64,000 bases of DNA from Bradyrhizobium erythrophlei (GTDB lineage Bacteria; Pseudomonadota; Alphaproteobacteria; Rhizobiales; Xanthobacteraceae). This document shows positions 9,405 through 15,928 of the stretch, piece after piece. The position numbers and the translations under genes were made by a program. Each line of letters opens with the position of its first letter. Positions within the stretch are counted from its first letter, which is position 1. The notes below the pieces were generated by a model. That model was not told where the DNA came from. It saw nothing but the letters and a program-made list of their open reading frames with translations, and ran no database searches. Location: positions 1,860,001 to 1,924,000 of the forward strand of contig NZ_LT670849.1 in the NCBI RefSeq assembly GCF_900142985.1. Reading direction: 5' to 3'.

Positions 9405-9704
9405 TCACGCCCGATGCTTGGCTACCGGCGTGCCGGATACAAAGTATGGCGAAGAACTCTGCGCCTGGATCGTTTCGCACGTTGCTGCGATAATCCGAGC
9501 GGAATTCATTACAGCCGCATTGAAGTCACCGCTCCGTCCCACCCGCAAGTACCAACTTTCAAGTAGTGCAAGACGTTCGCGGCAAAGCCGCACGTTGTCG
9601 CCACCGTCGAAGCAAAGATATTGCCACTGTTGCAATTCGCCGATGTCCGTCATGCGGGCGAGGTCGGGTCCTAAATCCGGGCATTGCGATAGCTGGGAAC
9701 TCAC
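9405..9704 (-). CDS. hypothetical protein or gene fragment
   Basis: 99 codons from GTG 9704, with AAGAGAGAG immediately upstream. The translation has a plausible amphipathic composition (MTDIGELQQWQYLCFDGG..., then RLCRERLALLESWYLRVG), ending ...GTPVAKHRA. I know no family with this pattern. It lies inside the mobile-element debris between the IS110 leader and an integrase remnant, so it could be cargo or a decayed gene. Low confidence. Confidence 0.3.
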   Translation of the reverse strand: MSSQLSQCPDLGPDLARMTDIGELQQWQYLCFDGGDNVRLCRERLALLESWYLRVGRSGDFNAAVMNSARIIAATCETIQAQSSSPYFVSGTPVAKHRA

Positions 9705-9798
9705 CTCTCTCTTGCCTCTTTAGGGTCCGCAGAGTGTCCTTCAGCAGGGATATGCGGTTACTGATCTCGGTTGTCGTGACCTCAAGCTCCTCGCTCTG

Positions 9799-10080
9799 CT
9801 TGTATGGCGCTGCCGCGTGATGACTTTGGTTCGCGCGGCCATGAACACCCGTTTAATTCGGCTTCGCGTCTCGCGCGCCGTGCGATTGATCGTGAGCCAC
9901 ATCGGCAACAAGATATTCAATTCGTCGGTGGTGCTTATCTCTTGGACGGTCTGAGCGGATGGGCTTGCGCCGCACCTAGAGATCCCGCTTCCAATCTATG
10001 TAGGTATTTTTGCCCTTGAAGCCGGACTTAGTGGATTACAGCAATGTGTTTGCGAATTCTCCGTACGTCACGCCGGCCGT
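9799..10080 (-). pseudogene. integrase gene remnant (second copy)
   Basis: This 282-base stretch is a diverged direct copy of 11901-12262, the middle of the tyrosine integrase gene. Shared long blocks include the run around 9877-9920 (CGCGCCGTGCGATTGATCGT and on) and TTTTTGCCCTTGAAGCC. Compared with the longer copy, about 80 bases are missing between GATGAC and the TTTGG/CTCGCCGCCAT block, and frameshifting substitutions are scattered, so no protein can be made. It marks a second, older integration event or a rearranged duplicate. Confidence 0.7.
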
Positions 10081-10437
10081 CATCGTTTCGCGTAATCATA
10101 AGGTTCAGCACTATTCGATTGGAACACACCTTCGGCGGCTTGCGGGCACGGTCAGACCTGCGCTGTTCCACCTCCGCGAAAATCTCGCTTCCAGTCACGG
10201 ACCTGCTCTCGTCGGACTAAGCTATGCGGGCGATCAAGTGCCCTGGAAGGTGTGTGGCGTCAACACGCTTGGCGCCCTCAGACGTTCGGCGCAACTTCGA
10301 TTCTGCGGGTCCAGAGTGACACGGCCTCAGTAACGCAAGCAGACCCGGATACCGCGTCGCGTCATCATTTGCAAACGGTCGGTGGGCTAATCCGCGGCGC
10401 TGAAGTTTTCGCTACACAATAATTTCCCATACTGTGG
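10081..10437. other. mobile-region spacer, no gene recognised
   Basis: About 360 bases between the integrase remnant and traD. Open frames here have no support from composition, ribosome-binding sites or family resemblance. Confidence 0.4.
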
Positions 10438-10734
10438 TCAACTTGTCCGTTGCGGCAGGAACGTTGACGCTGATTGGCAGCGGGCGATTAAGACAAGGCT
10501 GCGTATGTGCGTCGCCGGGTCCGCCTCAAACGCTTGCTTCCCCTTTGCGGCCCAAAGCGCTCGCGCCCGTTCGCCCTGATCGCTTTGGAGCTTGTCTGCC
10601 ATCCAGAGCAGCGCGCCGAGGATGATACCGCGATCGTCGCTGGTCAGGTCCACGACACGAGCCTTGACGACGAGGCCGCCCAGTTCGATCAGGTGCCGCG
10701 TGCGCTTGCGGCGCTCGACCTGCCAAGTGCGCAT
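10438..10734 (-). CDS. traD: conjugal transfer protein TraD (small, Ti/rhizobial type)
   Basis: 98 residues from ATG 10734. The core RTWQVERRKRTRHLIELGGL, then VVDLTSDDRGIILGALLWMA and ...WAAKGKQAF, matches the small TraD proteins encoded next to traC in Agrobacterium/rhizobial mobilisation loci; these are unrelated to the TraD coupling ATPase of F. The C-terminal about 25 residues (PATHIRSLVLIARCQ...) look unlike the family and may come from a junction or read-through. It starts one base after the traC stop, so the two are translationally coupled. The coupling-protein gene traG that usually follows is absent. Confidence 0.7.
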   Translation of the reverse strand: MRTWQVERRKRTRHLIELGGLVVKARVVDLTSDDRGIILGALLWMADKLQSDQGERARALWAAKGKQAFEADPATHIRSLVLIARCQSASTFLPQRTS

Positions 10735-10735
10735 G

Positions 10736-11062
10736 TCATGTCGTGCCCTTGCGGCTTGATGTTGGTTGCGCGCCACTCGGTTGCGGCGCAGCGCCTTCCG
10801 TGTTGCGCTCAGCTGCCGGTGCATTTCGCCGCGACCGTCCTTGAAAAAACGCGGCCCCGCGCCTGGCCCATGCCTCCCTCTTTCCGGCTTCTTTTGTCTC
10901 GGCCAGCACGACAAGGGCTCCTGCCAATTCGTCGGCGGTGAATGTATCGGCTCCCGTGGCGATGACGAGTTCGCCAAGCTGCTGTACTTTACGGCTCTTG
11001 AGGTTACGCGCCTTGTCCCCAAGTGCCTTCAGTTCAGCATCAAAGTCCCGTGGCTTCCGCAT
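10736..11062 (-). CDS. traC: conjugal transfer protein TraC
   Basis: 108 residues from ATG 11062, with GGAGACGACG upstream. The sequence begins MRKPRDFDAELKALGDKA and continues with KVQQLGELVIATGAD and ELAGALVVLAETK, followed by a basic tail: the TraC / accessory relaxosome protein pattern of rhizobial mobilisation regions. A longer frame to 11254 would run into the divergent relaxase gene and is rejected. It is divergent from the relaxase gene at 11234, with an oriT-like site between, exactly the traC-oriT-traA layout of Ti plasmids. Confidence 0.72.
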   Translation of the reverse strand: MRKPRDFDAELKALGDKARNLKSRKVQQLGELVIATGADTFTADELAGALVVLAETKEAGKREAWARRGAAFFQGRSRRNAPAAERNTEGAAPQPSGAQPTSSRKGTT

Positions 11063-11152
11063 CGTCGTCTCCGTCAGTGTTGATGGAGAAATGATAGTCG
11101 AGCACCCGGCACAATGCTGTAAGGTCGTCAGGACGGCCTGGGACGCGGTAGT

Positions 11153-11203
11153 CCCTCCCGAGATTTTTTCGAGGGAGGGCGCGCTTATACGTCGTGCCGA
11201 CGT
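11153..11203. other. oriT-like site, MobQ (RSF1010/Ti) type
   Basis: In the traC-traA gap: an inverted repeat with arms CCCTCCC (11153-11159) and GGGAGGG (11173-11179), the core GGGAGGGCGCGCTTATA (11173-11189), and a second perfect repeat ACGTCG-TGC-CGACGT (11189-11203). Read on the minus strand the core is TAAGCGCGCCCTCCC, close to the RSF1010/Ti nick region (TAAGTGCGCCCT, from memory). Position, neighbouring genes and sequence agree. Nicking itself is not demonstrated, and the relaxase here is truncated. Confidence 0.7.
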
Positions 11204-11233
11204 GCGCTTCGCTGTGTCAATGATCCGATCGCG

Positions 11234-11548
11234 ATGGCGATCTATCATCTTCACGTCAAGGTCATTGGCCGCAAGTCTGGCGCAAGCGCAGTGGCATCAG
11301 CGGCCTATCGCTCAGGCTCACGGCTTCGCGACGAGCGGCTTGACCGCAGCCACGATTTTTCCGGAAAGCGCGGCGTCGTCCATTCCGAGGTGATGCTGCC
11401 GGAGAACGCGCGGCAAGCATGGAGCGACCGCGAGCGGCTCTGGAACGATGTCGAGGCGTTCGAAATCCGGAAAGATGCCCAGCTCGCCCGCGAGGTCGAA
11501 TTTGCCATCCCGCGGGAGATGAGTGAAGCGCAGGGTAGACCGCCTTGA
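11234..11548 (+). pseudogene. traA: MobQ relaxase (TraA/MobA type), 3'-truncated
   Basis: The frame starts MAIYHLHVKVIGRKSGASAV, then AAYRSGSRLRDE and HSEVMLPENARQAW, ending REVEFAIPREMSEAQG. This is the N-terminus of the Ti-type TraA / MobA relaxase, including the ASAVASAAYRSG motif. After about 100 residues the sequence leaves the family (RPP-stop): the metal-binding HxH motif and the whole helicase part are lost. The break at about 11535-11545 coincides with the end of the opposing integrase gene. Non-functional alone. Confidence 0.85.
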
Positions 11549-12566
11549 GCGCGTGGAGCACGGCATTCATGCCAAGCGGCTTCTCCCCGTTTCCCGACCA
11601 CTGGCCTGCGAAAACATAAGCATCCGGTGGGGCGCCGTTCGGAACTACAGCCTCCAGGATCGCAACGGCACGCTCAGAGAGTGGCACTTCGAAACACGAC
11701 CCTTCTGGATCGTCTTCCGTCTTCATTCGTTCCGCCGGAACGGTCCACAGCTTCTCCTCGAAGTCCACCTCGCGCACGCGCATAAAGCGGGCTTCGCCGG
11801 TCCGCACTGCCGTAAGAACAATAAATTCGGCCGCAAGATTCACGTCGGTGTTAGCCGTTTTGTGTCGTTCTTGAAGAGCCCGGACGATATCCGGCACATG
11901 CTTGTATGGCGCAGCCGCGTGATGACGTTTCGTCCGCCTGGCCTTCGGCAGTAGTTCTTTTAGGTTACCACGCCACATCGCGGGATTTTCACCGGAATGC
12001 AGTCCTTTGGCTCTCGCCGCCATAAACACTCGTTCAATCCGGCTTCGTGTCTCGCGCGCCGTGCGATTGATCGTGAGCCACATCGGCAACAAGATATTCA
12101 ATACGTCAGTCGCGCTGATTTCTTGGAGAGCTTTTGAACGGATGGGCTTGCACCGCACCTCGAGGTCGCGCTTCCAATCTCTGTGGGTCTTTTTGCCCTT
12201 GAAGCCCGACTTAATGGATTTCAGCAACGCATCTGCGAATTCTCCGAAAGTCACGCTGGCCGCCTTTTCCGCCCGTCGCTCTGCCGCGGGGTCTTTGCCA
12301 TCCGCGAGTTTCTTGCGCGCATCAGCCGCCTTCAGCCGCGCATCGGCAAGCGATAGACCATCCTTGGCTTTTCCCTTTGCTGGTCCGAGGCCAAGCTCTC
12401 TGCGCTTGCTCGTGCCACGCACACGGTACAAAAAAATCCATTGTCGTCGCGTATGTGCACCGGTCTCGATCACGAGATAAAGCCCTCCGCCGTCACTATG
12501 GCGACCGGGCTCCGCGATGGTTTCCGCCTCGCGCGCAGAAAGCTTGTGCAACTGTCTCTTGGCCAT
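11262..12566 (-). pseudogene. tyrosine recombinase/integrase (P4-like, DUF4102), C-terminally broken
   Basis: Starts at ATG 12566 (MAKRQLHKLSAREAETIAEPG) after GGCGGGG. The DUF4102 arm-binding domain follows (SDGGGLYLVI, LGLGPAKG, SLADARLKA), then the core-binding domain and the first catalytic arginine (LTAVRTGEARFMRV). Homology ends after GMNAVLHALKAVYP at about 11540. From there to the stop at 11262 the frame reads antisense to the relaxase gene and is arginine-rich nonsense. The HxxR and tyrosine motifs are missing, so it cannot recombine. It explains how the element once inserted; no tRNA or other attachment site is visible in the upstream flank. Confidence 0.85.
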
Positions 12567-13055
12567 CCCCGCCCCACCATCCGCCCCACCTTTGAACACG
12601 GTTCGCTGCGGATGCCGGCGGAGTTCCGTGAATTTTGGTAGGCCTTCGAAAGAGGAATTATAGCCGAATCAACAGATAGTTAGAAGCTCACCCACGGGTG
12701 AGAGCGAACGGGCACGAAATTGCACCGCCGTCGTGGTGATGCCAGCCGCGCCCCGATTTGTTTCTATCCACTTGTCGGCAAACGATTATCCGGATCATTG
12801 GCGCGCGGTGCGGAACCCGGTCACGATTCGAGCAGGTTGAAGGCGCGCGAAAGGACGGCTGGTCGCGCGTTTTTCCACCGCCTTTTCCGTCACCGGACGC
12901 ACGAAAACCCCGCAAAAAGAAGCATCGCCGCAATCAGTTGGCGAGTGTTGCACCCCGTTCCTAGACGACGCACAGCTCCTGCTCTCTAAGTGTCAGCGCG
13001 CCGGCATGGCTGGGCCTTCCCGCGCGTATCCCTTGCGACCGGCAGGAGCGGTTCC
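12567..13055. other. flank of integrase, no gene recognised
   Basis: About 490 bases. A near-perfect small palindrome CTCACCC-AC-GGGTGAG lies near 12689-12704. No coding sequence is supported. The attachment junction of the lost element would be expected here or near the left remnant, but I find no repeat that pairs the two ends. Confidence 0.4.
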
Positions 13056-14000
13056 ATGGCGGACGACACCTTTGCATCTGTAATTCCCCTTCATCACGTC
13101 CCGCTGAAAAAGCGGGAGAGAAAGGCAACGGCGCGCAGTGGAACCAAACGCCAGCGCAAAAGGAAGACGAAGGCCGCAGCCGAGGAGATGGAATACCCGT
13201 CTTCGGCGTCGGTGTTGCCCTCGGAGTTCCTGATCCCGCCGGAGTTTTTGCCGGCAAACGACGTCGATCCGGAACCACCCGTCACGCCGCCGCCGGCTGT
13301 CACGTCTCATCGGAATCGAGAGACCGTCGCTCCCGCACGCAGACACCTGGCTTCGGTTCTGTTGTCGATTGCAGCGCTTGCTTTGGCTGCGGTCGGTATC
13401 ACCATTAACGGCTGGTTTGCCCGATCTTTGGGATCAAGCGATATCGCGGGGTGGCTTTTCCTGGCCGTCGGCGTTGCCGCTGACCTCGTCGCCCTCGTGA
13501 TGCCGTCCTGCGCCGCGGGCCTGTGGCAAAGCAGGCACCGCGCGACGGCCTTGGTCGGCTGGGCGGTCTGGCTGATGACCTTCGTGTTTGCGGTCACGGC
13601 CGGCATCGGCTTTGCGTCCACCAACATCAGCGACGTGACGATCGCGCGCGCCTCCCGTGTGACTCCGGCGATCGCAGGCGCTCAGGCCGCCCTCAACGAC
13701 GCCATGGCCGCGCGCGACCGCGAGTGCAAGAGCGGTGTCGGGAAATTCTGCCGGGAACGCGAGGCGGCCGTCGTCGAGCGGCGCCAGCTGCTCGATTCCG
13801 CGGTTGCTTCTGTCGGGCAGAGCGCGGACGCGCAAAGCGACGCTGCGATCAAGCTGGTGACGTGGCTGTCCCACGGCCTGCTACGGCCGACGATGGAAGA
13901 CTTCGCGATGTTGCGGCTGGTCTTGCTGGCATTGCTGCCGCAAATCGGCGGAATCCTGCTCCTGGTCGGGCGCCACTCCGCACTGAAATCCCATCACTGA
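13056..14000 (+). CDS. membrane protein of unknown function
   Basis: 314 residues from ATG 13056 (GCAGGAGCGGTTCC upstream); an earlier in-frame start at 12990 lacks such a site. Residues 1-95 are cytosolic-looking, basic then proline-rich (KKRERKATARSGTKRQRKRK; PPEFLPANDVDPEPP). About four membrane segments follow: SVLLSIAALALAAVGI, WLFLAVGVAADLVALVM, LVGWAVWLMTFVFAVTAGI and LRLVLLALLPQIGGILLLV. A charged helical loop between the third and fourth holds two cysteines (CKSGVGKFC). I recognise no named family. It stands at the edge of the mobile-element debris and could be cargo. Confidence 0.65.
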   Translation: MADDTFASVIPLHHVPLKKRERKATARSGTKRQRKRKTKAAAEEMEYPSSASVLPSEFLIPPEFLPANDVDPEPPVTPPPAVTSHRNRETVAPARRHLASVLLSIAALALAAVGITINGWFARSLGSSDIAGWLFLAVGVAADLVALVMPSCAAGLWQSRHRATALVGWAVWLMTFVFAVTAGIGFASTNISDVTIARASRVTPAIAGAQAALNDAMAARDRECKSGVGKFCREREAAVVERRQLLDSAVASVGQSADAQSDAAIKLVTWLSHGLLRPTMEDFAMLRLVLLALLPQIGGILLLVGRHSALKSHH

Positions 14001-14021
14001 CTTCGATCGGCGGACCACAAA

Positions 14022-14052
14022 AAAACGGACGCGCTTTTGGCGCGTCCGTTTT
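14022..14052. terminator. bidirectional terminator
   Basis: A perfect 13-bp stem AAAACGGACGCGC / GCGCGTCCGTTTT (14022-14034 and 14040-14052) with a TTTTG loop. A and T runs flank the GC core on both sides, so it can end both the rightward gene (stop 14000) and the leftward phyR (stop 14076). Confidence 0.88.
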
Positions 14053-14075
14053 GTGCTCCTTGGACGTTATTATTG

Positions 14076-14876
14076 TTAGGCTACTTTCGGCGAACGGTTC
14101 CGCGAGTTTCGCTGGAAGAACAGCGCCTGGCTCGCGACCGCCGACACCATCGCCGGCTGGAACGGTTTTGAAATCAGGAACGCCGGCTCCGGACGCTCGC
14201 CGGTCAGGAAGCGCTCCGGGTAGGCGGTGATGAACACCACCGGCACCTCGAAGGTCCGCAGCAATTCATTGACGGCGTCGAGACCCGATGAGCCATCGGC
14301 GAGCTGGATGTCGGCGAGGATGAGACCCGGCCGCTTGTTCTTCGCGAGCGCCACCGCGTCGGTATGGGTGCGCGCGACACCGATCACGTGATGGCCGAGA
14401 TTCTTGACCAGGCTCTCGAGGTCCATCGCGATGAAGGTCTCGTCTTCGATAATCAGGACGTCGGTGGCGATTTCGGCCGCCATTTCGCGTCCAGCCATAT
14501 CGGCGAGCTTGCGGGCTTCCGCCACGTCGACGCCGAGAACGAAGGCGACTTCTTCTTCCGAAAAACCTTCCAGCGAGAGAAGCAGGAACGCCTGACGCGG
14601 CAGCGGCGTGATGTTCGACAGGCGCCTCTCCGGCGGCATCGGCAAGGTCGTCACATCGGGATCGTCATTGATCGCAACCGAATTCCAGATCTGGGTAAAC
14701 AGGCGATAGAGACCGGCGCGAGGGCCGTGGCCTTCGTCGAGCAGGGACGGATCCTGAAGCAGCGCCTCGAGCATGGCTCCAACATAAGCGTCGCCTGAGG
14801 ACTGATTTCCGGTCAACGCGCGGGCGTAGCGGCGCAACAACGGCAGGTGTTCGGCAACGAGCTGTGATCGGGACAT
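14076..14876 (-). CDS. phyR: general stress response regulator PhyR
   Basis: 266 residues from ATG 14876 with GGAGTGGGG upstream. The N-terminal about 130 residues mimic an ECF sigma factor (LPLLRRYARALTGNQSSGDAYV; LPRQAFLLLSLEGFSEEEVAFVLGV). The C-terminal receiver has the acidic pocket (LIIEDE), the phospho-acceptor in ILADIQLADG, the threonine-like ITA and lysine SKPF. When phosphorylated, PhyR binds the anti-sigma factor NepR and frees EcfG. It is divergent from nepR-ecfG, with EcfG-type promoter boxes between, giving positive feedback. Family and layout are textbook for alphaproteobacteria. Confidence 0.95.
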   Translation of the reverse strand: MSRSQLVAEHLPLLRRYARALTGNQSSGDAYVGAMLEALLQDPSLLDEGHGPRAGLYRLFTQIWNSVAINDDPDVTTLPMPPERRLSNITPLPRQAFLLLSLEGFSEEEVAFVLGVDVAEARKLADMAGREMAAEIATDVLIIEDETFIAMDLESLVKNLGHHVIGVARTHTDAVALAKNKRPGLILADIQLADGSSGLDAVNELLRTFEVPVVFITAYPERFLTGERPEPAFLISKPFQPAMVSAVASQALFFQRNSRNRSPKVA

Positions 14877-14951
14877 CCCCACTCCATCTCTTTATCTGGG
14901 CCAAGCCTTCAAGACGGGGGCCGGCCCGAAACTTCCCGTAGATGGGAATTT

Positions 14952-14975
14952 ACGTTTCACCGCGAGAAAAGTTCC
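14952..14975 (-). promoter_or_regulatory. EcfG-type promoter for phyR
   Basis: Reading the minus strand: GGAAC (14975-14971), a 16-base spacer, then CGT (14954-14952) followed by AAA. This matches the alphaproteobacterial EcfG consensus GGAAC-N16/17-CGTT, differing only in the last base. It is 76 bases from the phyR start. Confidence 0.75.
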
Positions 14976-14985
14976 CGCCAACAAA

Positions 14986-15010
14986 GGAACTTTTATGGGC
15001 ACTTCGCATT
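14986..15010 (+). promoter_or_regulatory. possible EcfG-type promoter for nepR-ecfG
   Basis: GGAAC at 14986-14990, a 16-base spacer, then CATT (15007-15010). The -35 box is exact; the -10 box differs from CGTT at one position. It lies about 50 bases before the nepR start and back-to-back with the phyR promoter. Confidence 0.55.
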
Positions 15011-15060
15011 AGGCCTTGGCACGGTTCAGAGCCGACGCATGGGTCATTCGAGGAATAGCC

Positions 15061-15312
15061 GTGAAAGTACAAAAGCTTAACCCCCGGGGAAGCGTGGGAC
15101 AGGACATGAAGGAAGCGAAAAAGCAGGGCGGCCTGAATGCCGAGATCCAGTCCAGGATCGGCCATCAGTTGCGCGCCATGTACGACGATGTCGTCCGCCA
15201 GGGCGTTCCCGATCGGTTTGTGGACCTGATCCGCAAGCTTGATGTCCCGACATCAGATCCCCACCTTCAAAGCACGGGCGATCAGACGATCAAAAATGAC
15301 GGGAGGGACTAA
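15061..15312 (+). CDS. nepR: anti-sigma factor NepR
   Basis: 83 residues from GTG 15061 with GAGGA upstream; an internal ATG at 15106 is an alternative start. The diagnostic NepR core GLNAEIQSRIGHQLRAMYDD continues VVRQGVPDRFVDLIRKLD (about residues 24-61). NepR holds EcfG inactive until phosphorylated PhyR displaces it. Its stop codon overlaps the ecfG start (TAATG at 15310-15314), so sigma and anti-sigma are translationally coupled. Confidence 0.92.
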   Translation: MKVQKLNPRGSVGQDMKEAKKQGGLNAEIQSRIGHQLRAMYDDVVRQGVPDRFVDLIRKLDVPTSDPHLQSTGDQTIKNDGRD

Positions 15313-15857
15313 TGCCTCTCACCGATTCGCTGCGGGACGACATCTTAGCGTCGGTGCCAAGTTTGCGCGCCTTCGCCATCTCGCTCTCAGGTAACGGCGA
15401 TCGCGCCGACGACCTGGTGCAGGAAACCTTGTTGCGCGCGCTAGCCAATATCGACTCGTTCCAGCCGGGATCGAACCTGCCGGCGTGGCTATTCACGATT
15501 CTGCGAAACCTGTTCCGCTCGGATTATCGCAAGCGGCGGCGCGAGGTCGAGGATGCCGACGGCAGCTACGCGAAAACGCTGAAGGCGCAGCCGGCGCAGG
15601 GCGCCCATCTGGAGTTCGAGGAATTCCGCATGGCGCTCGATAAGCTGCCGCAGGACCAGCGTGAGGCGCTGATCCTGGTGGGTGCTTCCGGTTTCTCCTA
15701 CGAGGATGCGGCGGCGATCTGCGGCTGTGCGGTCGGCACCATCAAGAGCCGCGTTAATCGCGCGCGCTCCAAACTCTCAGCCTTGCTCTATGTCGACGGC
15801 GCCGAGGATTTCGGTCCCGATGAAACCGTGCGCGCGGTCATCGGCGGTAACGGCTAG
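15312..15857 (+). CDS. ecfG: general stress ECF sigma factor EcfG
   Basis: 181 residues. Region 2 (LRAFAISLSGNGDRADDLVQ, TLLRALANIDSFQPGSNLPAWLFTILRN) and region 4 (LDKLPQDQREALILVGASGFSYEDAAAICGC, GTIKSRVNRAR) are both complete, with the linker lengths of group ECF15. It directs RNA polymerase to GGAAC...CGTT promoters under stress. It is the second gene of the nepR-ecfG unit. The last 26 bases of the gene are repeated 32 bases after the stop (see the repeat feature). Confidence 0.95.
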   Translation: MPLTDSLRDDILASVPSLRAFAISLSGNGDRADDLVQETLLRALANIDSFQPGSNLPAWLFTILRNLFRSDYRKRRREVEDADGSYAKTLKAQPAQGAHLEFEEFRMALDKLPQDQREALILVGASGFSYEDAAAICGCAVGTIKSRVNRARSKLSALLYVDGAEDFGPDETVRAVIGGNG

Positions 15858-15915
15858 CGCCCCAAGGCGACAAACGCGAAGTCGCGTTTGCGCGGTCATC
15901 GGCGGCAACGGCTAG
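15832..15915 (+). repeat. duplicated ecfG 3' end with intervening hairpin
   Basis: The 26 bases ending ecfG (15832-15857, encoding RAVIGGNG-stop) recur at 15890-15915 with one substitution. Between them lies a perfect hairpin CAAACGCG-AAGT-CGCGTTTG (15871-15890). The second copy is out of frame with ecfG by one base. Confidence 0.8.
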
Positions 15916-15928
15916 CCGGCCCGTAGCA

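Noticed and set aside
10010..10333. Plus-strand frame near the integrase remnant, starting MPLKPDLVDYSNVFANSPY
   Set aside because: It is the antisense reading of the integrase remnant; the same peptide pattern (LKPDLMDFSNASANSP) appears antisense to the longer integrase copy.
12600..13055. Search for a tRNA-based attachment site for the integrase
   Set aside because: No cloverleaf or tRNA 3' end visible, and no direct repeat pairing with the left side of the element.
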